A stretch of DNA of 64,000 nt from Deltaproteobacteria bacterium (GTDB lineage: Bacteria; Myxococcota_A; UBA9160; UBA6930), in assembly GCA_029261815.1 (NCBI GenBank), contig JAJDAQ010000118.1:1-64000 (forward strand). The letters are read 5' to 3'. The position numbers and the translations under genes are program-made. Positions 18,823 through 28,401 of this stretch are shown here, one piece after another (positions within the stretch are counted from its first letter, which is position 1; every line of letters starts with the position of its first letter). The notes beneath the pieces were generated by a model. It was not told the DNA's origin and did not search any database. It worked only from the letters and a program-made list of their open reading frames with translations.

Positions 18823-19283
18823 TCGACCTCCTCCTTCGCTTCGCCTTCCGGCTTGCCTCCTGGGCCTTCCGGGGCTTCGCATGGCTCGCCCATCCGGTGA
18901 TGACGGGTGCCGCGGTCCTGGTCTGGCGCGGCGACGAACTCTTGACCGTACAGCCGAGCTATCGGGCGTGGCGCACCGTCCCGGGCGGCCGCGTCGAACG
19001 TCGAGAAGATCCGCGATCCGCCGCTGCCCGCGAGCTCCAGGAGGAGACGGGGATCCAGGTTCCCGCGTCGGAGTTGACCGCACTCGGGGTCTGGCGCATC
19101 GGCCACTCGAACACCGAGGATCATGTGCACGTCTTCACCTGCGCGCTGCCTCCGGATCAACCGGTCCGCGTCGATCGCCGGGAGATCCTCGAAGCCAGCT
19201 TCGCGACACCTGAATCGCTCGCGGACCTCGTGTTGTGGCCCCCGCTGAAGCGGCTGCTCGAACAAGGACTCGCCAGACCGTGA
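18819..19283 (+). CDS. NUDIX hydrolase
   Basis: Exact NUDIX box G-RVERR-E-DPRSAAA-RELQEETGI; overlaps the ApbE stop. Confidence 0.9.
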   Translation: MIDLLLRFAFRLASWAFRGFAWLAHPVMTGAAVLVWRGDELLTVQPSYRAWRTVPGGRVERREDPRSAAARELQEETGIQVPASELTALGVWRIGHSNTEDHVHVFTCALPPDQPVRVDRREILEASFATPESLADLVLWPPLKRLLEQGLARP

Positions 19284-20293
19284 GGAACCGCGAAACGCGT
19301 GCGATCGAGGTCCTGGTGGCCGCCCTCGACGACCTCGGCGTCGAGGGTTCGATTCGGGTCGCCGGCATCGGAACCGCGGACGTCTGCCACGCCCTCGGCG
19401 AACAAGCCGATGCCGCCCTGGCCTGGGAGCGCGGTGCAGGGGGCACCCCGTGGCCTGGCGATGAACCGACCGACCATGCGGTCTTGCGCCTTCCGAAGGG
19501 ACGCGAAGCCTTTCGGATGGCGCTGCACGCACTCGCCGCGCGGGTCCGTCCCGGCGGGCGGATCTTCGTCTACGGCGCGAATGACGAAGGCGTGCGCTCC
19601 GCCGGAAAAACGCTCAGCGAAGTTTCGTCCGACGTGATCACCCTGGACGCGCGCAGACATTGTCGCGTCTGGGCCGGTCGGGTCGGTGGCTCGGAAGGCC
19701 TTCGCGGCGAACTCGCCGAATGGGCGGTCGCGTGCACTGCACCGACGGCGATGGGCCCGGTGGACTGGGTGTCCTATCCCGGCCTCTTCGCCCACGGTCA
19801 TCTCGATCCCGCCACCGAATTGCTGCTCGAGGCGTTGCACGGGGCCTCGCTAGGCCGCCATGTCCTCGACTATGGGTGCGGCTCCGGTGTCATTGCCGCC
19901 GCGCTTCGGACCGCCTCACCCGAACTCGAACTCCACGGGATCGACGTAGACCCCCTGGCGTTGGCCGCTACGAAAGAGAACGTCGACAACATCGAGACGA
20001 CGGCGGGCGAACGCCTCGACGTGCTGCAGGAAGGCGTGCGTTTCGACGCCATCGTCAGCAACCCCCCGATCCATATCGGCAAGGACCAGGATTACGACAT
20101 CGTCGAGGCGCTCTGCACCGATGCCGGAGCTCGACTCCGCGCGCACGGCTCCCTGTGGATCGTCACGCAGCGCCCGATCCCGGTGGGCCGCTGGCTCGAA
20201 GGCCGCTTCGCCGAGATCCATGTGCGCGCTGAAGATCGGAGCTTCATCGTGTGGTCGGCCCAGCACCCGGTCCAAACGCGGCGTCGACGCTGA
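19280..20293 (+). CDS. RsmC/RlmG-like class I SAM methyltransferase
   Basis: GTG 19280; two-half architecture, VLDYGCGSGVIAAAL, SNPPIHIGKDQDYDIVE (NPPx motif). Confidence 0.82.
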   Translation: MRNRETRAIEVLVAALDDLGVEGSIRVAGIGTADVCHALGEQADAALAWERGAGGTPWPGDEPTDHAVLRLPKGREAFRMALHALAARVRPGGRIFVYGANDEGVRSAGKTLSEVSSDVITLDARRHCRVWAGRVGGSEGLRGELAEWAVACTAPTAMGPVDWVSYPGLFAHGHLDPATELLLEALHGASLGRHVLDYGCGSGVIAAALRTASPELELHGIDVDPLALAATKENVDNIETTAGERLDVLQEGVRFDAIVSNPPIHIGKDQDYDIVEALCTDAGARLRAHGSLWIVTQRPIPVGRWLEGRFAEIHVRAEDRSFIVWSAQHPVQTRRRR

Positions 20294-20300
20294 CGACTCC

Positions 20301-21791
20301 CTAACGAACGGGAACGAAACGCTCCTGCGCGAGCTCGCGCAGACGTGCGATGTCCTCGGCGCGGGAGATCGACAGGGGAACGGTCGACGAAAGCTCATGG
20401 ACGAGCATGGCCGTATCCAGCGGCTGCTTCTCGTGCAGCGACCGATAGAGCCCGGCGATCACGGCCTGCTCGATCTCCGCCCCACTGAAGCCGTCAGAGG
20501 CGCCGACGAGCTGCGCCATGTCGAAGCTTCGTGGATCCTGCTTCCGTCTCTCCAGATGAATGTGGAAGATCATTCCCCGTTCTTGTGTGTCGGGGAGGTC
20601 CACAAAGAAGATCTCGTCGAATCGGCCCTTTCGCATCAACTCGGGCGGGAGCTTGAAGAGATCATTCGCGGTCGCCACGACGAAGACGGATTCCTTCTTC
20701 TCTTGCAGCCAGGAGAGCAGCGTCGCGAAGATCCGTTGGCCCGGACCGTCGCCGCCGTCCTGCGAACCGAAGCTGGCGAAGCCCTTCTCGATCTCGTCGA
20801 TCCAGAGAACCGCCGGCGCCATCGACTCCGACAGCTCGATCGCGCGCCGCAGATTCTTCTCGCTCTCTCCGTAGAACTTGTTGTAGAGACGACCGGCGTC
20901 GAGCTTCAGGAGCGGCATCGACCACTCGCGCGCAATGCATTTGGCCGCCAGCGACTTTCCACACCCCTGAACGCCCACGAGCAGGATGCCGCCCGGCGCC
21001 TTCAGGCCCAGATCCTGGGCCTCCGGGCTGAAGCCGATCCGCGCCCGCTCGAGCCACGCCTTCATGCGGTCGAAGCCGCCTAACGTGTACTCGTTGTCTT
21101 CGGCCGGAAAGTATTCGAGGAGACCGTCTTGTCCAAGTAGTTCCGCCTTCTTGTCCAGGACCTTCGGGACGTCTTCCGGCCCGAGCCGGCCATCATCCAG
21201 GATGACGCTGGCCACGACCTGTCGGACCTGATTGGCCGTCATGCCTGCAAGTGCCTGGAGCAGGTCGTCGAGCTGCGGCTTCGAGAGTTCGACCTTCGCG
21301 CCGATGCGCTCGCGCAGCGATCGCACCACCGTAGCCACGACCTCGCCCAGCTCTTTCTTGCCCGGCAACGACAACTCGAAGTGGACGATGTCGGATTCGA
21401 CGTCCGGGGGGAAGCGGTGCTCGGCGCCCGTGATCCACATCGAGGACGCGGTTCGCGAGAAGTTGAGCGCGGCGTCCCGGAACGCGCGACAGACAGCGGG
21501 GTCGCCCAGGAACTTGGCAAAGTCCTTGAGGATGAAGATGCCCTCGACCGACAGGCTGGCCAGGTGTTGAAGCACCAGGATCGGCTCGGACGTGCTTCGG
21601 TTGGCATGGGCCGTTGGCTTCTGGACGAGACCGCTATTCACCGTCCAGACGAAGATCGGCATCCCCAGCTCATCTGCGACGCGGTCGGCCAACTGCTCGA
21701 CGCGCTCCTCTTCCACCGTATCGAACGCCACCGCTGGGTGGAACGACATCACCAGGGTCTTCAGGTCGTGCAGAGTGCTCGGGTTCGCCAC
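20301..21791 (-). CDS. AAA+ ATPase, Ycf46-like
   Basis: Degenerate N-terminal domain, then LLVGVQGCGKSLAAKCIAREWSMPLLKLDAGRLYNKFYGESEKNLRRAI...VLWIDEIEKGF...MRKGRFDEIFFVDLP. Confidence 0.82.
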   Translation of the reverse strand: MANPSTLHDLKTLVMSFHPAVAFDTVEEERVEQLADRVADELGMPIFVWTVNSGLVQKPTAHANRSTSEPILVLQHLASLSVEGIFILKDFAKFLGDPAVCRAFRDAALNFSRTASSMWITGAEHRFPPDVESDIVHFELSLPGKKELGEVVATVVRSLRERIGAKVELSKPQLDDLLQALAGMTANQVRQVVASVILDDGRLGPEDVPKVLDKKAELLGQDGLLEYFPAEDNEYTLGGFDRMKAWLERARIGFSPEAQDLGLKAPGGILLVGVQGCGKSLAAKCIAREWSMPLLKLDAGRLYNKFYGESEKNLRRAIELSESMAPAVLWIDEIEKGFASFGSQDGGDGPGQRIFATLLSWLQEKKESVFVVATANDLFKLPPELMRKGRFDEIFFVDLPDTQERGMIFHIHLERRKQDPRSFDMAQLVGASDGFSGAEIEQAVIAGLYRSLHEKQPLDTAMLVHELSSTVPLSISRAEDIARLRELAQERFVPVR

Positions 21792-21846
21792 CCCGGCCGT
21801 ATCGGATCCTCGCGCGCCGGGCTTGATGGGCGTCCGGCGGCAGGAA

Positions 21847-23346
21847 TCAGTCGTCTAGCCGGCTGTCGAGGATGCGCTTCAGGCGCTCTGCGCTTCGTTT
21901 CAGCTGAATCGTCCGGCCCCGGTGCACATAGACGAGGCCCGGCTTCGCACCCGAGGGCTTCGTGATGTCCTTGCATTCAGCGACGTGCACGGGCGCTCGG
22001 CTGGCATTCTTGGCCTTGGAGAAGTTCACCGACAATTCGGCCGCTTCCAGCAGCGCTTCCGGGGGCGGGTCTCCCTTGCCCTCGGTCCTCAAGATCACAT
22101 GGCTCCCGGGGTTCCCCTCCAGATGGAAGAAGAGATCGTTGCCACGCGCCAGCCGCGTCGTCAGCATGTCGTTCCCTTCGTCGTTCTTTCCGACCCAGAC
22201 TTCGAGCCCTGCGCTCGTCACATAACGTTTCGGAACGAGTCGCGTCGGAAGTTCCCGCTTTCCGATCTTCCAGACCTTCTTCTTCGGTGCGGCTGCAGCG
22301 GCCTTGGGTTCCGGGAAGTACCGGTCGAGGAGCCGCTCGACTTCCGGATCGCTGGCGATCTCGGCCAGGCGATCCTCATCGGCACCCTCAGCGTCCTCCT
22401 GCAGACGAAGGGCCAGGGTCAGGCGTTCGCGTGCGGTGTCGATGTCACCCGCCGCTTTTCGCGCACGCTTCTCGGCCTTGCGCGCCTTCCGGAACAACTG
22501 GTCGAGGTTCTTCTGAGCCGACAACTTCGGTTCGAGCGGGACGTCAACCGGCTCGCCGGTCTCGAAGTCCGAGATCGAGATCGATGTCATGCCGGGCTTC
22601 ACATCGCGCAAACGCGACTTCAGAAGCTCACCGAGGCGCTCCCATCGCGGGGCCGCTTCGCCGGCGGCGAGATCCTCTTCGAGCAGACGCACCTTCTTCT
22701 CCAGCGCAGCCACACGCTTCTTCAGCGCCTTCCGAATCCGAGAGCGACGCTGGTCGTCCTGCGTGCCTGCTTCCCGGTCTGCATAGTGTGCTTCGACCGC
22801 CGCCAGGTAATCGCCATCGTCAAACTCCGCGAAGCGGTCATCGCCCGCCCGCGGCGGACTTCCGTCGGGGTCGGCCCAGGGCGCATTCATCGAGAGGTCG
22901 CGCCGGGTCTCGCCCAGTGGGCGCGCCGAGGCCACGACGTGGTCCTGCTCATCGAGGGCGTACAGGTTGCTACGAGGCCCGAGAAGCGAAACCAGGATCG
23001 ACCAGACGCCCTCCCTCGTTTCGACCCTCAAGCGGACCTGCCGGTCCGCGCCCTCGATCTTGACTTCGCGCAACCGCCCACCGTCAACATGGGCTTTCAG
23101 ATATTGGGCGAAGCCCGGTGGTTGGGCCGGCGCCTGACGCGGGCGCGGCAGTGCCGAGATCCGGCCGGTCTGCTTCCGACAGGACAACAGCAGCAGTAGG
23201 CGATCACTCGCCTCGAGGTCGGTGCCCCCCGACAGATGGAGGACGATGTCTTCGGGATCGCTCTGCACGATCTTGTCGATGCGGGCACCGATCCGCGTCG
23301 CACCGAGTACGGAGACGACACGTTGAAGTTCGGCGAAACTCAGCAT
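21847..23346 (-). CDS. rqcH: NFACT family protein (RqcH-like ribosome quality control factor)
   Basis: NFACT-N-like start, YLKAHVDGGRLREVKIEGADRQVRL (ADR motif), coiled-coil, C-terminal NFACT-R (GNDMLTTRLARGNDLFFHLEGNPGSHVILR). Confidence 0.78.
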   Translation of the reverse strand: MLSFAELQRVVSVLGATRIGARIDKIVQSDPEDIVLHLSGGTDLEASDRLLLLLSCRKQTGRISALPRPRQAPAQPPGFAQYLKAHVDGGRLREVKIEGADRQVRLRVETREGVWSILVSLLGPRSNLYALDEQDHVVASARPLGETRRDLSMNAPWADPDGSPPRAGDDRFAEFDDGDYLAAVEAHYADREAGTQDDQRRSRIRKALKKRVAALEKKVRLLEEDLAAGEAAPRWERLGELLKSRLRDVKPGMTSISISDFETGEPVDVPLEPKLSAQKNLDQLFRKARKAEKRARKAAGDIDTARERLTLALRLQEDAEGADEDRLAEIASDPEVERLLDRYFPEPKAAAAAPKKKVWKIGKRELPTRLVPKRYVTSAGLEVWVGKNDEGNDMLTTRLARGNDLFFHLEGNPGSHVILRTEGKGDPPPEALLEAAELSVNFSKAKNASRAPVHVAECKDITKPSGAKPGLVYVHRGRTIQLKRSAERLKRILDSRLDD

Positions 23347-23356
23347 CCACCACCCC

Positions 23357-24232
23357 TCAACGCTGGCACGCGGGGCAGTAATGGGCGCTGCGCTGGCCGA
23401 TCACGATCCGCTTGATGGCGGTTCCGCAGCTGTGACACGGTTCGTTCTTCCTCGCGTAGACCCGACGTTCGTCTTGATAGGCGCCGTCTGAGCCATCGGG
23501 GGCCACGTAGTCGCTGATGGACGATCCACCGGTTTCGATCGAACGTCGCATCACCTGCCGGATCGCATCCGCGATTCTGTGGCACTCCTGCCGACTGACG
23601 CGCGAGGCGCGGCGACGCGGCCGGACCCCTCCCAAGAAGAGTGCCTCGTCTGCGTAGATGTTCCCGGTTCCTGCAATCACGGCCTGGTCCAACAGCAGGT
23701 TCTTGATGGCCACGCTGCGCTTGCGCGTGGCCTCGAAGAGTTCATCCCCTCGAATCTCGAGGGCGTCGGTCCCGAGCCGATCCAGACGTTCAGAGGCCTG
23801 GCCCGGCGCGAGCAACTGGACCTTGCCGAACTTCCGCACATCCCGAAAGAAGACCTCCGGACCGCCATCCTCGAAGGCGATGCGGAGGTGCGTGTGGTCG
23901 TCGGGAGAGAATTCGGCCTGTGCCTCGGGCGCCAGGGATGCCCGGGCCGTCGCCGAGAGCAGCCGAACGCTGACCACTCCGGAAGAAAACAGCTGGCCCG
24001 TCATTCCCAGATGCAGCAGCAGCCTGTGATCGTCCTCCAGACCGGCAACCAGGTACTTCCCGAAGCGATCGAGCGAGAGCAGACGCTGGCCGACGAGCGC
24101 GGCCCGGAGCTCGTTCGGGGGCGTCAGGAAGAAGTAGCTCTGGGGCGTCGTGGCCAGTTCGGCGATCCGACGGCCCACGAGGACGGGCGCTATCCGCTGG
24201 CGGGTCACCTCGACTTCGGGCAATTCGGGCAC
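23357..24232 (-). CDS. mutM: formamidopyrimidine-DNA glycosylase
   Basis: MPELPEVEVTRQ; LGMTGQL; GTGNIYADEALF; C-terminal CHSCGTAIKRIVIGQRSAHYCPACQR zinc finger. Confidence 0.95.
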   Translation of the reverse strand: MPELPEVEVTRQRIAPVLVGRRIAELATTPQSYFFLTPPNELRAALVGQRLLSLDRFGKYLVAGLEDDHRLLLHLGMTGQLFSSGVVSVRLLSATARASLAPEAQAEFSPDDHTHLRIAFEDGGPEVFFRDVRKFGKVQLLAPGQASERLDRLGTDALEIRGDELFEATRKRSVAIKNLLLDQAVIAGTGNIYADEALFLGGVRPRRRASRVSRQECHRIADAIRQVMRRSIETGGSSISDYVAPDGSDGAYQDERRVYARKNEPCHSCGTAIKRIVIGQRSAHYCPACQR

Positions 24233-24364
24233 CGGGCCCTCCGGAGGCGGCGTACGGGTTCGGGGCAGCGACCTGGCTGCGGCCCGCCCGCTGCGGCAGA
24301 CACAGCATACCGACCCAGCCCGCCCGCCGGAAGTTCGCGGAATGGCTCGCTAAGTTCCTCGACC

Positions 24365-27300
24365 ATGACTTCGCCCGGCCAACCCTATCCCGACGTCCCT
24401 CCCCAGCCGAGCTTCCCCGAGATCGAGGAGCGCGTCGGGGCGCGTTGGCGCACCGATCGGACCTTCCAACGCTCGATCGAACAGCGGGATGCGGGCCCAG
24501 ACGGAGCGAACGAGTACGTCTTCTACGACGGCCCTCCGTTCGCGAACGGCCTGCCCCACTTCGGCCATCTGCTGACCGGGTACGTCAAGGATGTCGTGCC
24601 GCGGTACCAGACGATGCGCGGTCGTCGGGTCGAGCGCCGCTTCGGGTGGGACTGCCACGGGCTTCCGGCCGAAATGGCGGCCGAGAAGGAACTCGGCATC
24701 GCCGGGCGCCTCGCGATCATCGACTACGGCATCGAGAAGTTCAACGACCACTGCCGGCGGTCCGTTCTGCAATACACCGAACAGTGGCAGGAGACGATGG
24801 TCCGCGCTGGGCGCTGGGTCGACTTCAAGAACGACTACAAGACCATGGACGCGCCTTACATGGAAAGCGTCATGTGGGCATTCAAGCAACTCTGGGACAA
24901 GGAACTCCTCTACGAGGACTACAAGGTCATGCCCTACTCCTGGGCAGCACAATCTCCGGTCTCGAACTTCGAGACGCGGATGGATGATGCCTACCGGGAG
25001 CGACAGGACCCGGCGATCACGGTGCGCTTCGAACTGCACCCCGTCGGCGATGAGCCGCCGACCGATCTCATCGCATGGACCACCACGCCGTGGACGTTGC
25101 CGTCGAATCTGGCGCTCGCCGTGGGTCCCGACATCGACTACGCCATCGTCGAACACGACGGGCGCCGCACGATCCTGGCCGATGCGCTGCTGGACAAATT
25201 CGCGCCCGAGTTGGGCGACGCAGAACGCGTCGGCAGCGTGAAGGGCCGGGATCTTGCCGGGCGCACCTACACGCCGCTGTTCCCGTACTTCGCAGACCGT
25301 GAAGACGCCTTCCGAATCCTGGCCGCCGATTTCGTCGAAGTCGAGGAAGGCACCGGCGTCGTTCACATGGCTCCCGGGTTCGGCGAGGACGACATGGAAG
25401 TGTGCCGGGCCGCCGGCATCAGCGTCGTCGTGCCCGTGGACGAAGCCGGACTCTTCACCTCCGAAGTCAGCGACTACGCCGGCATCCAGGTCCACGCGGC
25501 CAACAAGCCGATCATCCGCGAACTCAAGGATCGCGGCCGCCTGGTCCGTCACGAGACGCTGCTGCACAGCTATCCGCATTGCTGGCGCACCGACGAGCCG
25601 CTGATCTATCGCGCGACGAACTCGTGGTACATGAAGGTCACCGCCCTGAAGGACCAGCTGCTCCGGAACAACCAGGAGATCAACTGGATCCCCGGGCACA
25701 TCAAGGATGGGCTCTTCGGGAAGTGGCTGGAGAACGCGCGGGACTGGTCGATCAGCCGGAACCGGTTCTGGGGCGCGCCCATTCCGGTATGGAAGAGCGA
25801 CGACCCCGCATACCCGCGGGTCGACGTGTACGGCAGCATCGCCGAACTCGAGCGGGACTTCGGCGTCCCGGTGACGGACCTCCATCGTCCGGCCATCGAC
25901 GAGCTGGTGCGGCCCAACCCGGACGACCCGACGGGCAAGAGCATGATGCGCCGGATCCCCGAAGTCCTCGACTGCTGGTTCGAGAGCGGGTCGATGCCCT
26001 ACGCCCAGGTGCACTACCCGTTCGAGAACCGCGAATGGTTCGACAACCACTTTCCGTCGGACTTCATCGTCGAATACGTCGCCCAGACGCGCGGTTGGTT
26101 CTACACGATGTTCGTGCTTGGCACGGCGCTCTTCGACAAGCCCCCGTTCAAGAACTGCATCTGCCACGGTGTCATCGTCGACGTCGAGGGGCAGAAGCTA
26201 TCGAAGCGACTGCGCAACTATCCCGAGCCCGAAGAAGTCTTCGCCAGCCATGGCTCGGACGCGATGCGCTGGTACCTCTGCGCATCGGCGGTCTTGAAGG
26301 GCGGCGAGTTCAAGGTCGAGAAGGACGGAAAGCCGATCGGCGAAGTCGTCCGCAACGTGCTGATGCCGATGTGGAACGCCTGGTACTTCTTCTCGCTCTA
26401 CGCGAACACCGACGAGATCACCGCGGGGACACCCGAGCAGGGGCTCACGGTGCTCGATCGTTATGCATTGGCCAAGACGCGCGAACTCGTCGAGGATGTC
26501 CAGCGGCAGTTGGACGACTACGAGATCGCGGCCGCGTGTCGGAGCATCGTGTCCTACCTCGATGCGCTCAACAACTGGTACATCCGCCGCAGCCGTCCGC
26601 GATTCTGGGCCAGCGATGCCTCGGCCGACAAGCAGGCCGCGTACGACACACTCGGGACCGCCTTGAAGACGCTCTGCCAGGTGTCAGCCCCGCTTCTGCC
26701 GTTCCTGACGGACGAAATCTATGCCGGCCTGACGAGCGGGCTGGAACTCCACCTCAGCGACTGGCCCACCCTCGATGCCTTCCCCGCCGAACCTGCGCTG
26801 GTCGCCGACATGGACACGGTTCGCGAGGTCTGCAGCGCGGGCCTCTCGATGCGCCGCACCGAGAACGTTCGTGTGCGCCAGCCGCTCAAGCGCCTGACGG
26901 TTGCCGGCCCCGGAGCGGAACGGCTCGCACCCTACATCGCGCTCATCGAAGACGAGATGAACGTCAAGGAAGTGACCCTCTCGTCCGAGATCGACGCCTT
27001 CGCAGACTTCCGCCTCCAAGTGAATGCCCGCGCGATCGGCCCGCGCCTGGGTGGCGAAACGAAGTCCGTGATCGCGGCCTCGAAGAAGGGCGACTGGCAG
27101 CGCGCCAACGACGGCACGGTGACCGTCGGTGGCGCCGTCCTCCAACCCGACGAGTTCGAGTTCCGACTCGACGCCAAGGAAGGTGTCGCGTGCCAGCCGT
27201 TGCCGTCAGGCGACATGATCGTCGTGGTCGACTTCGATCTGACGGACCAACTGGTGCAAGAAGGCTATGCACGCGACGTCGTCCGACTGGTCCAACAGGC

Positions 27301-27511
27301 GAGGCGGGAGGCCGGCCTACACGTCTCCGACCGGATCCACCTCTCGATGAACCTGCCTGCCGTCCATGCCGATGCGGTCGACGCGTTCGCCGAGTACGTG
27401 AAGGACAACACCCTGGCGACGGCCCTGACCCTGGGCGATGCCGACGACGGCGAAGAAGTCGCACTTGGCAGTGACACCGCACGCATTCGCGTCACGAAGG
27501 AATCCGCATGA
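24365..27511 (+). CDS. ileS: isoleucyl-tRNA synthetase, eukaryotic-like (type 2)
   Basis: ATG 24365; YDGPPFANGLPHFGHLL; GWDCHGLPAEMAAEKELGI; VEGQKLSKRLRNYPEPEEVF (KMSKS variant KLSKR); long C-terminus. Confidence 0.93.
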   Translation: MTSPGQPYPDVPPQPSFPEIEERVGARWRTDRTFQRSIEQRDAGPDGANEYVFYDGPPFANGLPHFGHLLTGYVKDVVPRYQTMRGRRVERRFGWDCHGLPAEMAAEKELGIAGRLAIIDYGIEKFNDHCRRSVLQYTEQWQETMVRAGRWVDFKNDYKTMDAPYMESVMWAFKQLWDKELLYEDYKVMPYSWAAQSPVSNFETRMDDAYRERQDPAITVRFELHPVGDEPPTDLIAWTTTPWTLPSNLALAVGPDIDYAIVEHDGRRTILADALLDKFAPELGDAERVGSVKGRDLAGRTYTPLFPYFADREDAFRILAADFVEVEEGTGVVHMAPGFGEDDMEVCRAAGISVVVPVDEAGLFTSEVSDYAGIQVHAANKPIIRELKDRGRLVRHETLLHSYPHCWRTDEPLIYRATNSWYMKVTALKDQLLRNNQEINWIPGHIKDGLFGKWLENARDWSISRNRFWGAPIPVWKSDDPAYPRVDVYGSIAELERDFGVPVTDLHRPAIDELVRPNPDDPTGKSMMRRIPEVLDCWFESGSMPYAQVHYPFENREWFDNHFPSDFIVEYVAQTRGWFYTMFVLGTALFDKPPFKNCICHGVIVDVEGQKLSKRLRNYPEPEEVFASHGSDAMRWYLCASAVLKGGEFKVEKDGKPIGEVVRNVLMPMWNAWYFFSLYANTDEITAGTPEQGLTVLDRYALAKTRELVEDVQRQLDDYEIAAACRSIVSYLDALNNWYIRRSRPRFWASDASADKQAAYDTLGTALKTLCQVSAPLLPFLTDEIYAGLTSGLELHLSDWPTLDAFPAEPALVADMDTVREVCSAGLSMRRTENVRVRQPLKRLTVAGPGAERLAPYIALIEDEMNVKEVTLSSEIDAFADFRLQVNARAIGPRLGGETKSVIAASKKGDWQRANDGTVTVGGAVLQPDEFEFRLDAKEGVACQPLPSGDMIVVVDFDLTDQLVQEGYARDVVRLVQQARREAGLHVSDRIHLSMNLPAVHADAVDAFAEYVKDNTLATALTLGDADDGEEVALGSDTARIRVTKESA

Positions 27512-28401
27512 AGGTCCACGTCCTGGGATCCGCCGCCGGTGGAGGGCTCCCGCAGTGGAACTGCGGCGGCGACAACTCGGTGCGCGCACGCGCGCAGGAT
27601 CCGAACGTCCCTCCCCGTTCACAGCCCTCGATCGCAATCGGCACGGGTGAGGGCCGCTGGTCGGTCATCAATACGAGCCCCGACATCCGCGACCAGTTCA
27701 TGCGCTTTGGCGGGCTCCATCCTCGGCCGGGGACGCGGGACGTTCCGATCGACAGCGTCGTCCTGACCAACGCCGACCTCGACCACGTCATGGGTCTACT
27801 TGTCTTGCGCGAGTCCCTGCCCTACCGCGTGGTGACCACTCCCTGGATCCGCGACGTGCTGCTCGAGAACAACGCCACCTTCCGCCTGATGGCACCGGCT
27901 TTCGGATGCGTCGGCCTCGACGAACCCTTCGACTTGGACCGCGACGGCCACCTGGAGGCCAAACTCTTCCCGGTGCCGGGAAAAGTCCCGACGTACTTGC
28001 AGGAACTCGCCTCCAACTCCCCCGAAGCGACGCTCGGATTGCGCGTGACAGACCGGCGCACGGGGAGTCGCCTGGTGTATGCCCCGGGCCTTCAGACGCT
28101 GGACGAAGCGACCCTGGCCGAGCTGCAGGCGGCTGACGTGCGTTTCGTAGACGGCACCTTCTGGACCGCGGACGAACTCCTCCGCATGCGCCCGGGCGCG
28201 CCCGACGCCTGGAAGATGGGCCATGTCCCGATCAGCGGAGACGACGGCAGTCTCGCGCGCCTTCGCCTGATGGGCGGCCGGACGTACTACATCCACATCA
28301 ACAACACGAACCCGATCCTGGACGATTCATCCGACGAAGCCGCCGCCGTGCGCGCCGCCGGCGTCGAGATCTCGAACGACGGGCTCGAGGTCGAGGTGTG
28401 A
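27508..28401 (+). CDS. pqqB: pyrroloquinoline quinone biosynthesis protein PqqB
   Basis: MKVHVLGSAAGGGLPQWNCGG...INTSPDIRDQF...NADLDHVMGLLVLRE...YIHINNTNPIL. Overlaps the ileS stop. Confidence 0.95.
   Translation: MKVHVLGSAAGGGLPQWNCGGDNSVRARAQDPNVPPRSQPSIAIGTGEGRWSVINTSPDIRDQFMRFGGLHPRPGTRDVPIDSVVLTNADLDHVMGLLVLRESLPYRVVTTPWIRDVLLENNATFRLMAPAFGCVGLDEPFDLDRDGHLEAKLFPVPGKVPTYLQELASNSPEATLGLRVTDRRTGSRLVYAPGLQTLDEATLAELQAADVRFVDGTFWTADELLRMRPGAPDAWKMGHVPISGDDGSLARLRLMGGRTYYIHINNTNPILDDSSDEAAAVRAAGVEISNDGLEVEV

Noticed and set aside
24350-26167. 605-aa minus-strand ORF
   Set aside because: Fully antisense to ileS; typical high-GC mirror ORF.
25402-27474. 690-aa plus-strand ORF
   Set aside because: Out-of-frame overlap with ileS; extreme Arg content and no domain.
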